In this document: positions 51,434-59,880 of the stretch, in pieces
How positions within the stretch are numbered: position 1 is the stretch's first letter
How the letters are laid out: the number at the start of each line of letters is the position of its first letter
Origin: Sagittula salina
GTDB lineage: Bacteria > Pseudomonadota > Alphaproteobacteria > Rhodobacterales > Rhodobacteraceae
Direction of reading: 5' to 3'
Assembly (NCBI RefSeq): GCF_017813235.1
Contig: NZ_JAGISH010000011.1
Coordinates: 62,001 to 126,000, forward strand
Length of the DNA: 64,000 nucleotides
The notes under the pieces: generated by a model
What the model saw: only the letters and a program-made list of their open reading frames with translations
The model's database searches: none
What the model was told of the DNA's origin: nothing
Position numbers and translations under genes: made by a program

Positions 51434-51994
51434 AGCCCCCGCGCGTGCAGGCCTGGCGCTTCGCCGCCGCGCGCCACCACGGAGGAGGGGGGCACCGGCC
51501 CGTGCTCACGCTGGACGATCCGGTGTTCAGCGAACCCAGCCGCGTTTTCGACCTGCGGTTTCCAGACGGCTCGATCCCGGCCGAACGCGGCATGACGCGG
51601 GCGATTTCCTTTGACCTGACGCGGGACCAGCCGAACAACCGCCACGAGGGGCGGCACCTTGGTCCGCTGGCAGAGGAGGGGGACGCCGTACAGGTGCCAT
51701 GGTGGACCGATTTCCGCCGTCATGACATGGGCGAGGCGCCGGCCGGCCCGGAGGCCACGCAGGGCATTCGGCACCGTTTGTGGATGACACGCTCGCTTGC
51801 CGGGGTCGGTTCCACCGGGCCGTGGCTGCATGACGGGCGCGCCACGAGCCTGCGCGAGGCGATCATGGCGCATGGCGCATGGCGGCGAGGGCGCGGAAAG
51901 CCGCGCCGCCCTTGCCGCGCTGACGGAGGCGGAGCAGGCGGCGCTGATTGCCTTCCTTGAGGTCCAGGTGATTGCGCGGGTGGACGGGGACTAA
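51434..51994 (+). pseudogene. Remnant of a di-haem peroxidase-like gene (DUF1111/thiol oxidoreductase-like)
   Basis: From about 51490 the translation shows the C-terminal part of the family: VLTLDDPVFSEPSRVFDL, SFDLTRDQPNN, WLHDGRATSLREAIMAHG. After that the frame is lost, but GEGAESRAALAAL and EQAALIAFLE continue in another frame to the stop at 51994. The break coincides with a 7-bp tandem duplication, GGCGCAT at 51867-51873 and 51874-51880; removing one copy restores one frame. The CxxCH haem-binding N-terminal portion is missing, the upstream limit falling at the 23-bp inverted repeat. It is not functional as it stands. Confidence 0.75.
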
Positions 51995-52015
51995 GGATGC
52001 CCCCGCCGTATCGAC

Positions 52016-53242
52016 CTATCCGACCGTGTTGAACGCCGGGCCGTAGGGGTAATGGGTGATAGTCTCGTTCCCCTCTTCGGTGATCACGAGGATATCGTGC
52101 TCCCTGTAGCCGCCCGCTCCGGGCTGGCCCTCCGGAATGGTCAGCATAGGCTCCATCGAGATCACCATTCCCGGTTCCAGCACGGTATCGATGTCCTCGC
52201 GCAGTTCCAGTCCGGCCTCGCGTCCGTAGTAATGCGACAGGATGCCAAAGCTGTGCCCGTAGCCAAAGGTGCGGTACTGCAGCAGGTCACGCTCTGTGAG
52301 GAATGTGTTGATCTTCCCCGTCACCTCGGCGCAGGAGGCGCCGGGCTTCAGAAGCGACATGCCGTATTCATGCGCCGCGACGTTGGCCTCCCAGATCTTC
52401 AGCGAGGCCGCGTCGACCTCTGCGACAAACAGCGTGCGTTCCAGCGCGGTGTAATAGCCCGAGATCATCGGGAAGCAGTTCAGCGACAGGATATCGCCAC
52501 GTTCAAGCATGCGGCCCGTTACCGGGTTGTGCGCGCCGTCGGTATTGATGCCGGACTGGAACCATACCCATGTGTCGCGGTATTCCGCGTCGGGGTAGCG
52601 GCGGGCGATCTCCAGCTCCATCGCGTCGCGGCCCGCCATGGCGACGTCGAGTTCCCGCACCCCTTCGCGGATCGCGGCGCGGATGGCGTGGCCGCCGACG
52701 TCCGCCACGGCGGCACCGTCGCGGATCAGCGCGATCTCGGCGGGGGATTTCATCATTCTCTGCCGCATGGCGGCAGGGGCGATGTCGACGCGGCGTGCGG
52801 GTTTCACGAACGCGTCCAGCAGCGCCGATTGCGCCAGCGTCAGGTGGTCGCCCTCGTAGCCGACCGCCGGGCCTTCGCCCGCGACAGAGGCGACGGCGCG
52901 CCAGTAATTGTTCCGCTCCCAGTCCGTATAGGTGATATTGTCGCCGTGGCAGCGCCGCCACGGCTGGCCCGCGTCGATGCCCGCCGAGATGGTCACGCTG
53001 TCGGTCTGCGTCACCACCAGCCCGTAGGGCCGCCCGAAGGCGCAATACAGAAAGCCCGAGTAATAGGCGATATTGTGCATCGAGGTGAAGAGAACGGCAT
53101 CAAGTGCCTGTTCCGCCATGATCCGCCGCAGACCGGCGAGGCGGGCGTCGTATTCCGACGGTGCAAAGGGCAGCACGCGGTCCCCCTGATGGAAGCGGTA
53201 GCTGCGGGGGCGATTCGGGGACGGGTCGGTGATCTGGTCCAT
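52016..53242 (-). CDS. Creatinase (creatine amidinohydrolase)
   Basis: The 408-residue protein belongs to the pita-bread M24 fold and resembles creatinase much more than prolidase: GRPYGLVVTQTDSVTISAGI, QPWRRCHGDNITYTDW, WFQSGINTDGAHNPVTGR and FGYGHSFGILSHYYGREAG. His238 in GAHNP corresponds to the catalytic His of Pseudomonas creatinase, and the metal ligands of M24 peptidases are not all conserved. It hydrolyses creatine to sarcosine and urea in the cytoplasm. ATG 53242 follows AGGAG. No sarcosine oxidase, transporter or urease gene is nearby. Confidence 0.9.
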   Translation of the reverse strand: MDQITDPSPNRPRSYRFHQGDRVLPFAPSEYDARLAGLRRIMAEQALDAVLFTSMHNIAYYSGFLYCAFGRPYGLVVTQTDSVTISAGIDAGQPWRRCHGDNITYTDWERNNYWRAVASVAGEGPAVGYEGDHLTLAQSALLDAFVKPARRVDIAPAAMRQRMMKSPAEIALIRDGAAVADVGGHAIRAAIREGVRELDVAMAGRDAMELEIARRYPDAEYRDTWVWFQSGINTDGAHNPVTGRMLERGDILSLNCFPMISGYYTALERTLFVAEVDAASLKIWEANVAAHEYGMSLLKPGASCAEVTGKINTFLTERDLLQYRTFGYGHSFGILSHYYGREAGLELREDIDTVLEPGMVISMEPMLTIPEGQPGAGGYREHDILVITEEGNETITHYPYGPAFNTVG

Positions 53243-53430
53243 GTAGGCTCCTGTCGGCGGCCGAGGGGGCATCCGGGGCCATGGGCCCCCCCCCTGCCGC
53301 GCTGGCAAACGAAGGTCCCGGCGTACAGGACAGGGATTGGACAGGGTCAGCGACGCCATCGCCGACGAGGCTAGCCTGCGCCCGTGCGCGGGCCTTGGCA
53401 AGTGGTCATGCAAAGCGCCGCCCGGATTGG

Positions 53431-54336
53431 TCAGTGGACGGGCCAGCCGGCGCGACGCAGCGCCCGAAGAATGCGCGTTTCAAGGTCGGGGCGGCTGTCG
53501 TCGATGGCGTGATCGCGCAGCCGCCACCACAGGTAGGCGGCAAAATTCGGGGTCATGCCGGGGGCGCGGGCCAAGGCCTCTTCCGCGCCGAGGTCCGCGA
53601 CAGTGGTCGCGATGTGGTGGAAGTCGGTTTGCCCAAAGAGCAGCGCGGGTTTTTCGAGCAGGTAGCCGGAGAAGGCCACGGCGGAGGTCTGGGTCGCCAC
53701 ATAGTCGCAGCAGGGCAGCAGCGCGGCAGTGGTGCCGGTGGAGATCGTCAGCCGCTGGTGGCGAGCGGCGAGAGCGTCGAGGGCGGCGCGTTCCTCCGGG
53801 CCGGGCGGCTCCTTTGGATGGAGGGTGGCATGCAGGGGGCGGGGGTCGTGTTGCAGCAGCGTCTCCAACATGGCGATGGGCGACATGGATTGAAAATTGC
53901 GGTGCTCCAGAAGGCGCCCCTGCAGGGGGACGAGTACGAACCCCTCCCGCGATGGCGTTACCCGCGGGTAATGTCTCTGCCTCAGGTTGTTAAGAAATCG
54001 TTCAGGCTTATTCGGTGCCACGCCGCTTGCGTCGAACCGTGCGCGGGCCACCGGCCAGTTCCAGCGCTCAGCCACGCGTTCGAGATGCCAGAAGGGCCGC
54101 AGGTAGGTACGACGGAAGGTCAGCGCCCGGTCGTGCGGTGGCGGGATCATCCGCACTAGTGCGTGGCCCGCGCGGTGCGGGGCCTGCGCCAGTTCCTTTG
54201 CGCTGTCGTCGTGCACCACCACGCGCCAGCCGCGCGCCCTCAAAAGACCGACAAAAGTCCCGAGAAACCTGTCCCGACCATGCTCCATCCGGTTGCGAAG
54301 GTCGGGATAAAGGTAAAGGTGAACCTCTTCCGCCAC
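53431..54336 (-). CDS. Conserved hypothetical, capsule-biosynthesis-like
   Basis: The 301-residue protein has an N-terminal region (VHLYLYPDLRNR) and a C-terminal nucleotide-sugar-binding-like stretch (LHPKEPPGPEERAALDALA, then CCDYVATQTSAVAFSGYLLE and KPALLFGQTDFHHIA). The latter resembles the donor-site helix-loop of KpsC/KpsS-like or other GT-B capsule proteins. The family is not firmly recognised. The start codon is GTG 54336 with GAGGGGGC upstream. It follows the 129-residue protein gene by 12 nt, apparently in the gabD operon. Confidence 0.6.
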   Translation of the reverse strand: MAEEVHLYLYPDLRNRMEHGRDRFLGTFVGLLRARGWRVVVHDDSAKELAQAPHRAGHALVRMIPPPHDRALTFRRTYLRPFWHLERVAERWNWPVARARFDASGVAPNKPERFLNNLRQRHYPRVTPSREGFVLVPLQGRLLEHRNFQSMSPIAMLETLLQHDPRPLHATLHPKEPPGPEERAALDALAARHQRLTISTGTTAALLPCCDYVATQTSAVAFSGYLLEKPALLFGQTDFHHIATTVADLGAEEALARAPGMTPNFAAYLWWRLRDHAIDDSRPDLETRILRALRRAGWPVH

Positions 54337-54348
54337 GCTCAGGCCCCC

Positions 54349-54738
54349 TCAGGCCCCGGCGGCGAACCACAGCTTATACAGAAGCTGCACCCCGTCCAGT
54401 TTGGCCTTCTTCAGCTTGGCCAGAAACACCCGGTAGGCGAGCTTTGGGTCGCGGTGATCGGCCCAGTTGAAGCCGTCGCGGTCATTGCCGAGGATCTCCC
54501 AGCCGATGTCGCGGGGCGGCTCGTGGAACATGCGCGCGGCGGCCTCCATCAGGCAGACGCCCTCGCCGCGCTTCAGGGCGTAGCGCACAAGTTCGTCCGC
54601 CTGCGCGGCGGCAAGCCATGGCGAGCCGTCGCCGGTATGCGCGGCGGCGAACCACGCGGGCAGGTCGACCTCCGGCCCGCCATCGTTTTCGGCGGCGGAC
54701 AGGAGGTCGAAGCGTTCCGGGCTTATACGCTTAGGCAA
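54349..54738 (-). CDS. Conserved hypothetical protein
   Basis: The 129-residue soluble protein (ERFDLLSAAENDG at the start, LDGVQLLYKLWFAAGA at the end) has no motif I can assign. It starts at TTG 54738, overlapping the end of gabD by 16 nt with GGAGATG upstream, so it is translationally coupled to gabD. It has no signal peptide or membrane segment. Confidence 0.6.
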   Translation of the reverse strand: MPKRISPERFDLLSAAENDGGPEVDLPAWFAAAHTGDGSPWLAAAQADELVRYALKRGEGVCLMEAAARMFHEPPRDIGWEILGNDRDGFNWADHRDPKLAYRVFLAKLKKAKLDGVQLLYKLWFAAGA

Positions 54739-56198
54739 ACGTATTTCATCTCCAGGTAGTCCTCGATGCCGTGATGGCTGCCTTCGCGGCCAAGGCCGGA
54801 TTGCTTCACGCCGCCGAACGGCGCCACCTCGGTCGAGATGATGCCGGTGTTGACCCCGACGATGCCATATTCCAGCGCCTCTGCGACCTTGTACACGCGG
54901 GAGAGGTCATTGGCGTAGAAATACGACGCGAGTCCAAAGATCGTGTCGTTTGCCATCTCGATCACGTCGTCGACGGTGTCGAACTTGAACAGCGGTGCGA
55001 GCGGACCGAAGGTTTCGTCGGTCGCGACCTGCATGTCCTGCGTGACGCCGGTCACGATGGTCGGCGGCAGGAAGTGGCCCGCGCGCTGCATCGGTTTGCC
55101 GTCGCCAAGAATGACGGTCGCGCCCTTCGCGGTGGCGTCGGCGATGTGTTCCTGCACCTTGTCGATGGCGTCGGAGTTGATCAGCGGGCCGAGGTCTGTG
55201 CCCTCTTCGAGGCCGTCACCGACCTTCATCTTTTCCACGGCTGCCTTCAGTTTCGCTGCGAAGGCGTCGTAGATGCCGGACTGCACGTAGATGCGGTTGG
55301 CGCAGACGCAGGTCTGTCCGTTGTTGCGGAACTTGCACAGGATCGCGCCCTGCACGGCGGCATCGATGTCGGCGTCGTCAAAGACGATGAAGGGCGCATT
55401 GCCGCCCAGCTCCATCGAGCATTTCATCACCTGGTCGGCGGCCTGCTTCAGCAGGATGCGCCCCACTTCGGTCGAGCCGGTGAAGGTCAGCTTGCGCACC
55501 TTGGCGTTCTCGCAGAATTCCTTGCCGACGTCGGAGGATTTCGACGATGTGACGATGTTCAGGACACCCGCCGGGATGCCTGCGCGATGCGCCAGCACGG
55601 CCATGGCCGTGGCTGACAGCGGCGTTTCGGCAGCGGGGCGCCCGACAAAGGCGCAGCCGGCGGCGAGCGCGGGGGCGGCCTTGCGCGCGATCATGGCATT
55701 GGGGAAGTTCCACGGCGTGATGGAGGCGGCGACGCCGATCGGCTGCTTCATCACCATGATGCGCTTGTCGCGCTGGTGGCCTGGGATGGTCTCGCCGTAG
55801 ATACGCTTCGCCTCTTCGCCAAAGAACTCGATGAAGCCCGCGCCATACGCGATCTCGCCCCGGCTCTCGGCCAGGGGCTTGCCCTGCTCGGCGGTCATGA
55901 TGATGGCGAGATCCTCCTGGTTCTCCATCATCAGGTCGAACCATTTGCGCAGTTTCGCGGCGCGCTCCTTGCCGGTCCACTGTGCCCAGTCCTTTTGTGC
56001 GGTATAGGCGGCGTCGATGGCGCGGGCCACGTCGTCGCGGCTGAGGTCTGTGACCTGCGCGATGACGTCCCCGCGCGCCGGGTTGGTCACGCCGAAGGTT
56101 TCTCCGTTCTCGACGAACTCGCCGTTCACGTAGGCGCGGGGTTCCAGCAGGGTGGGATCCTTGAGCAGGCTCTTGAGGTCGGTCGACTGATCCAGCAT
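54723..56198 (-). CDS. gabD: Succinate-semialdehyde dehydrogenase (GabD-type aldehyde dehydrogenase)
   Basis: The 491-residue enzyme oxidises succinate semialdehyde to succinate, the last step of GABA breakdown. It shows ITPWNFPNAMIARK, LTFTGSTEVGR, MELGGNAPFIVFDDADID (catalytic Glu region) and NNGQTCVCANR (catalytic Cys), and ends PFGGVKQSGLGREG. The coenzyme-site Lys of the usual KPAxxTP motif is Arg here (GRPAAETPLS), as seen in other alphaproteobacterial members. GGAGAG precedes ATG 56198. It is divergent from the hydrolase gene and leads a three-gene operon. Confidence 0.93.
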   Translation of the reverse strand: MLDQSTDLKSLLKDPTLLEPRAYVNGEFVENGETFGVTNPARGDVIAQVTDLSRDDVARAIDAAYTAQKDWAQWTGKERAAKLRKWFDLMMENQEDLAIIMTAEQGKPLAESRGEIAYGAGFIEFFGEEAKRIYGETIPGHQRDKRIMVMKQPIGVAASITPWNFPNAMIARKAAPALAAGCAFVGRPAAETPLSATAMAVLAHRAGIPAGVLNIVTSSKSSDVGKEFCENAKVRKLTFTGSTEVGRILLKQAADQVMKCSMELGGNAPFIVFDDADIDAAVQGAILCKFRNNGQTCVCANRIYVQSGIYDAFAAKLKAAVEKMKVGDGLEEGTDLGPLINSDAIDKVQEHIADATAKGATVILGDGKPMQRAGHFLPPTIVTGVTQDMQVATDETFGPLAPLFKFDTVDDVIEMANDTIFGLASYFYANDLSRVYKVAEALEYGIVGVNTGIISTEVAPFGGVKQSGLGREGSHHGIEDYLEMKYVCLSV

Positions 56199-56265
56199 GG
56201 TTTTCTCTCCGCGTTGTTGGGCGTAGCCTGAGCATCTAGAGCAGAGAAAGTATAGGGCCAAATCC

Positions 56266-57060
56266 ATGGCAGACTCCACGACAGACCTCACTGACGCCTA
56301 CGAGAACGGCACCTACATCCCCGGTGCCGCCGACTACCCACCGCGCTGGGCGGCGGAGGCGGCGGACTACCGCGCGGCGCTGGGCACGCGGGCGCTTCTG
56401 GGCCTGCCCTATGGCGAAGGGGAGCGGCAGCGGCTGGATCTTTTCCTGCCCGAAGGCGAGCCGGAGGGGCTGCTGGTCTTCATCCACGGCGGCTACTGGC
56501 GGCGCTTCGACCGCTCGGACTGGTCGCATTTCGCCGAAGGCGCGCGGGCGCGGGGCTGGGCGGTGGCGATGCCGTCCTACGACCTGTGTCCCTCCGTGCG
56601 CATCCGCGACATCACGCGCCAGATCGCGCAGGCAATCACCGTGGCGGCGGCCGAGGTGACAGGGCCGATCGTCATCACCGGTCATTCCGCCGGGGGCCAT
56701 CTGACCGCGCGGATGGCGCAGGTGTTGCCGGACGATCTGCGCGCGCGTGTGGTGCATTACATGCCGATCTCGCCGCTGTCCGATCTGAGGCCCCTGATGC
56801 GGACCGAGATGAACGCCGATCTGCATCTGGATGAAGAGGAGGCCCGCGCCGAAAGCCCGGTGTCGTTCGATGCCCCCGTGGCCCCCGTCACGATCTGGGT
56901 TGGCGGGGCGGAACGGCCCGCCTTCCTGCATCAGGCGAAGTGGCTGGAGGAGACCTGGGGCTGCGGATTGGTGATCGACGAGGACAGACACCACTTCGAC
57001 GTGATCGCCGGGTTGCGCCATCCAGAAAGCGCCATGGTAAACCGGCTCTTGAACACTTGA
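56266..57060 (+). CDS. Alpha/beta hydrolase, kynurenine formamidase-like
   Basis: The 264-residue protein has the oxyanion motif HGGYW (74-78) and nucleophile elbow GHSAGG (Ser141), followed by HYMPISPLSDLRPL and a C-terminal HHFDVI with the likely catalytic His. HGGYW with this length is typical of arylformamidase-like esterases; the substrate is not determined by sequence. It is divergent from gabD across 67 bp and stands alone on its strand before the sigma factor gene. Confidence 0.85.
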   Translation: MADSTTDLTDAYENGTYIPGAADYPPRWAAEAADYRAALGTRALLGLPYGEGERQRLDLFLPEGEPEGLLVFIHGGYWRRFDRSDWSHFAEGARARGWAVAMPSYDLCPSVRIRDITRQIAQAITVAAAEVTGPIVITGHSAGGHLTARMAQVLPDDLRARVVHYMPISPLSDLRPLMRTEMNADLHLDEEEARAESPVSFDAPVAPVTIWVGGAERPAFLHQAKWLEETWGCGLVIDEDRHHFDVIAGLRHPESAMVNRLLNT

Positions 57061-57141
57061 GGGGGACCTTCGTCCGTCGATTCCGAAAAAAGACGGTAAG
57101 GTATCCAAGCATTGCAGAGGCGCGCGCGTCCAAGGAACAAG

Positions 57142-57705
57142 ATGCGCATGGATGCCCAGATATACCCGGATGACGAAACTCTCGCCCGCGCCGCCGCGTC
57201 TGGCGACCGGGCGGCCTTCGGGCTGCTTGTGGCGCGGGTCTACGACCGCGTTTACGGCTACGCCGTCCGGCTGACCGGCAACCCGGCGGAGGCGGAGGAT
57301 CTGGCGCAGGATCTTTGTGCCGCGCTGCCCGGCAAACTGCGGAGTTTCCGGGGTGAGGCGAAGCTGTCCACATGGCTCTACCGCATCGCGGTGAACGCCG
57401 CGCGCGACCGTTTCCGCAGGCAGGCGACGCGTGCGCGGGCCGCCGCAGGCTGGGGCGACTGGGAAGAGGCGCGTCAGGCGGCGAACGCCGAGGAGGCCGC
57501 CCGCCGCGACTGGCTGGCGGAGGCCATGGCCTGCCTGAACGACGATCTGCGCGAGACGCTTGCGCTGGTGCTCGACGGGGTCAGCCACGCGGAGGCGGGC
57601 GCGGTACTGGGCGTGTCCGAGGGCACGATCAGCTGGCGCATTTCGGAGGCAAAGAAGCGGCTGCGCGCGGTGAGGGACGCCGACGCGGCGGGAGAGAGCA
57701 GATGA
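57142..57705 (+). CDS. ECF-type RNA polymerase sigma factor
   Basis: The 187-residue protein has sigma region 2 (AAFGLLVARVYDRVYGYA, AEDLAQDLCAAL, STWLYRIAVNAARDRFRR) and region 4 (LNDDLRETLALVLDGVSHAEAG split across the helix-turn-helix, then LGVSEGTISWRISEAKKRL). It lacks regions 1 and 3, as ECF factors do. AAGGA precedes ATG 57142; ATG 57148 is equally possible. Its stop overlaps the start of the VWA protein gene (ATGA), so that membrane protein may act as its regulator. Confidence 0.9.
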   Translation: MRMDAQIYPDDETLARAAASGDRAAFGLLVARVYDRVYGYAVRLTGNPAEAEDLAQDLCAALPGKLRSFRGEAKLSTWLYRIAVNAARDRFRRQATRARAAAGWGDWEEARQAANAEEAARRDWLAEAMACLNDDLRETLALVLDGVSHAEAGAVLGVSEGTISWRISEAKKRLRAVRDADAAGESR

Positions 57706-59759
57706 CCGACGATCTCGACAGGCTGAAGGCCGCGATGGACGAGGCATTGCCGCCGCCGGACGCCGACCGCAAGGCGGAGGTTCTGGCGCTGGCGATGAAG
57801 AATTTCGAGCATTTGCACGGATCTTCCCAAGGACTGGCGCCCGGCGCGCGTCGCATCTCTGAAACCGGCCCCAGGGGCCTGCTCGGAGGATTGAAGATGC
57901 TGATCGCCAGAAACACCCGCGCCATCCTGACCGCCACCACCGCGCTTGCCGCCGTGGCAATGCTGGCCGTGATCCCGGTTCTGAGAACGCAAGGGCCCCA
58001 GGCGACGGGTGTTCTGCGGGAGGCACACGAGGCCCCCGTGCCCAAGCCGGAGGTCGATCTGGACGACCCGGCATCGCCGGAGGCAGAGGCGGCAGAGGCG
58101 CCGCAGGAATTCGCCACGCAGGCAGACGCCGCCGCGCCGGTTCCGCCTGTGGCCTCCCCGCCTGTGGCCTCCCCGCCTGTGGCCATGGAACGGATGCGTG
58201 CCGAGCCGTCGTTGTCGACCCGCACGGCCCCCGCAGGCGGTGCACCGGGGGGCGGTATGGCGACGCTTGCCGCGCCCTCGCCGGGCATCGCGCCCGCCCC
58301 CGTCCCGCGCCCTGTTCCTGACGCGGTGCCGCGGCCCCGGCCGGATACGGAGGCTTTTCCGCAGGCCCCTGACCACCCCGTCAAGGTCACAGTGGAGGAG
58401 CCGGTATCGACCTTCTCCATCGACGTGGACACGGCGTCGTGGTCCTACATCCGCCGCGCACTGACCATGGGGCAACTGCCGCCGAAGGACGCCGTGCGGA
58501 TCGAGGAGATGGTGAACTATTTCGACTATGACTACGCGGGCCCGCAGGCGGGGCAGCCCTTTGCCACCCATGTCGGCGTGTCGGACAGTCCGTGGCGGGC
58601 GGGCACGCGGATCGTGCAGATCGGTTTGCAGGGGGCGCTGCCTCTGGGACAGGGCAGCAAAACCGGAGTGCCGGGCATCGCCCGCCCACCCATGAACCTT
58701 GTCTTCCTGATCGACACCTCCGGGTCGATGAACGAGCCGGACAAGCTGCCGCTCCTGAAACAGAGCTTTCGCCTGATGCTGGGCCAGCTCGGGGCTGAGG
58801 ATCGGGTTTCCATCGTGACCTACGCGGGATCGGCGGGGCGCGTGCTGCCGCCCACCCCGGCGACGGAGCGCAACACGATCCTGACCGCGCTGGAGAACCT
58901 GCAGGCAGGCGGTGGCACGGCGGGGCAGGCCGGGCTGCAACAGGCCTATGCCACGGCGCAGGAAATGGCCCGTGATGGTGCCGTGTCCCGCGTGATCCTC
59001 GCCACCGATGGCGATTTCAACGTCGGCCTCAGCGACCCGGAGGCGCTGAAGGACTTCATCGCGGAGCAGCGGAAGGGCGGCACCTACCTTAGCGTTCTGG
59101 GCTTTGGGCGCGGAAATCTGGATGATGCGACGATGCAGGCGCTGGCGCAGAACGGTAACGGAATGGCCGCCTACATCGACACGCTGGCCGAGGCCCAGAA
59201 GGTGCTGGCGGACCAGTTGACCGGGGCGCTGGTGCCCATCGCTGACGATGTGAAGATCCAGGTGGAATGGAACCCCGCGCTGGTCGCGGAATACCGGTTG
59301 GTCGGCTACGAGACCCGCGCCCTGCGCCGAGAGGATTTCAACAATGATCACGTCGACGCGGGCGAGATCGGCGCAGGCCACCAGGTGACCGCGCTATACG
59401 AGATCACGCCCACGGGCTCCGGTGCGCGCATGACTGATCCCTTGCGGTACGGGGCGCGGCAAGTCGCGTCCGACAGCAAGGAGCTGGGATTCCTCCGCCT
59501 GCGCTACAAGGCACCGGGGGAGGGCGAAAGCCGGCTGATCGAGACGCCGATTATGGCCGATGCCGCCCCCCTGCCAGAAGCGGGCTGGGCGACGGCCATC
59601 GCGGGCTTTGGCCAGATTCTGAAGGGATCGACCCTGATTGGCGACTGGTCGATGGGCGATGCCATCGCGCTGGCGCAGGCCTCGAAAGGGGCGGACCGCT
59701 TTGGCTACCGCACGGAGGCGATCACCCTCATGCGGTTGGCGGAGAGCCTGACGAAGTGA
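57702..59759 (+). CDS. Membrane-anchored VWA-domain protein (YfbK-like)
   Basis: The 685-residue protein has a roughly 65-residue cytoplasmic start, one membrane helix (about 67-90, RAILTATTALAAVAMLAVIP), a Pro/Ala-rich stalk, then the extracytoplasmic YfbK-type region (STFSIDVDTASWSYIRRAL) and a von Willebrand A domain with the MIDAS motif DTSGSMNEPD. The C-terminus (about 520-685) resembles the DUF3520 region. Coupled to an ECF sigma gene by an ATGA overlap, it may be a regulator whose cytoplasmic head binds the sigma factor. The head shows no zinc-binding anti-sigma motif, so this is inference. Confidence 0.85.
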   Translation: MTDDLDRLKAAMDEALPPPDADRKAEVLALAMKNFEHLHGSSQGLAPGARRISETGPRGLLGGLKMLIARNTRAILTATTALAAVAMLAVIPVLRTQGPQATGVLREAHEAPVPKPEVDLDDPASPEAEAAEAPQEFATQADAAAPVPPVASPPVASPPVAMERMRAEPSLSTRTAPAGGAPGGGMATLAAPSPGIAPAPVPRPVPDAVPRPRPDTEAFPQAPDHPVKVTVEEPVSTFSIDVDTASWSYIRRALTMGQLPPKDAVRIEEMVNYFDYDYAGPQAGQPFATHVGVSDSPWRAGTRIVQIGLQGALPLGQGSKTGVPGIARPPMNLVFLIDTSGSMNEPDKLPLLKQSFRLMLGQLGAEDRVSIVTYAGSAGRVLPPTPATERNTILTALENLQAGGGTAGQAGLQQAYATAQEMARDGAVSRVILATDGDFNVGLSDPEALKDFIAEQRKGGTYLSVLGFGRGNLDDATMQALAQNGNGMAAYIDTLAEAQKVLADQLTGALVPIADDVKIQVEWNPALVAEYRLVGYETRALRREDFNNDHVDAGEIGAGHQVTALYEITPTGSGARMTDPLRYGARQVASDSKELGFLRLRYKAPGEGESRLIETPIMADAAPLPEAGWATAIAGFGQILKGSTLIGDWSMGDAIALAQASKGADRFGYRTEAITLMRLAESLTK
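58142..58184. repeat. 15-bp in-frame tandem repeat in the VWA gene stalk
   Basis: CCTGTGGCCTCCCCG occurs twice and a third partial copy follows, encoding PVASPPVASPPVA. It sits in the Pro/Ala-rich stalk and probably varies in copy number between strains. Confidence 0.7.
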
Positions 59760-59804
59760 CGCGATCCCCTGCACCGGCATCCTGCGGGGGCGGGTTTCGC
59801 AGCG

Positions 59805-59833
59805 CTGTCACGCGTTCATCACACGGTTGTTAC
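59805..59833 (+). promoter_or_regulatory. PHO-box-like direct repeats upstream of the phytase-like gene
   Basis: Three 7-bp half-sites at 11-bp spacing, CTGTCAC (59805-59811), TCATCAC (59816-59822) and TTGTTAC (59827-59833), resemble PhoB binding repeats (consensus about CTGTCAT every 11 bp). They lie 48 bp before the ATG of a phytase-like secreted esterase, a sensible PhoB target. Confidence 0.55.
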
Positions 59834-59880
59834 AGTGCGACAGCAAAGGCTGATGCAGAACACAACGGGGGACCCGTGAC

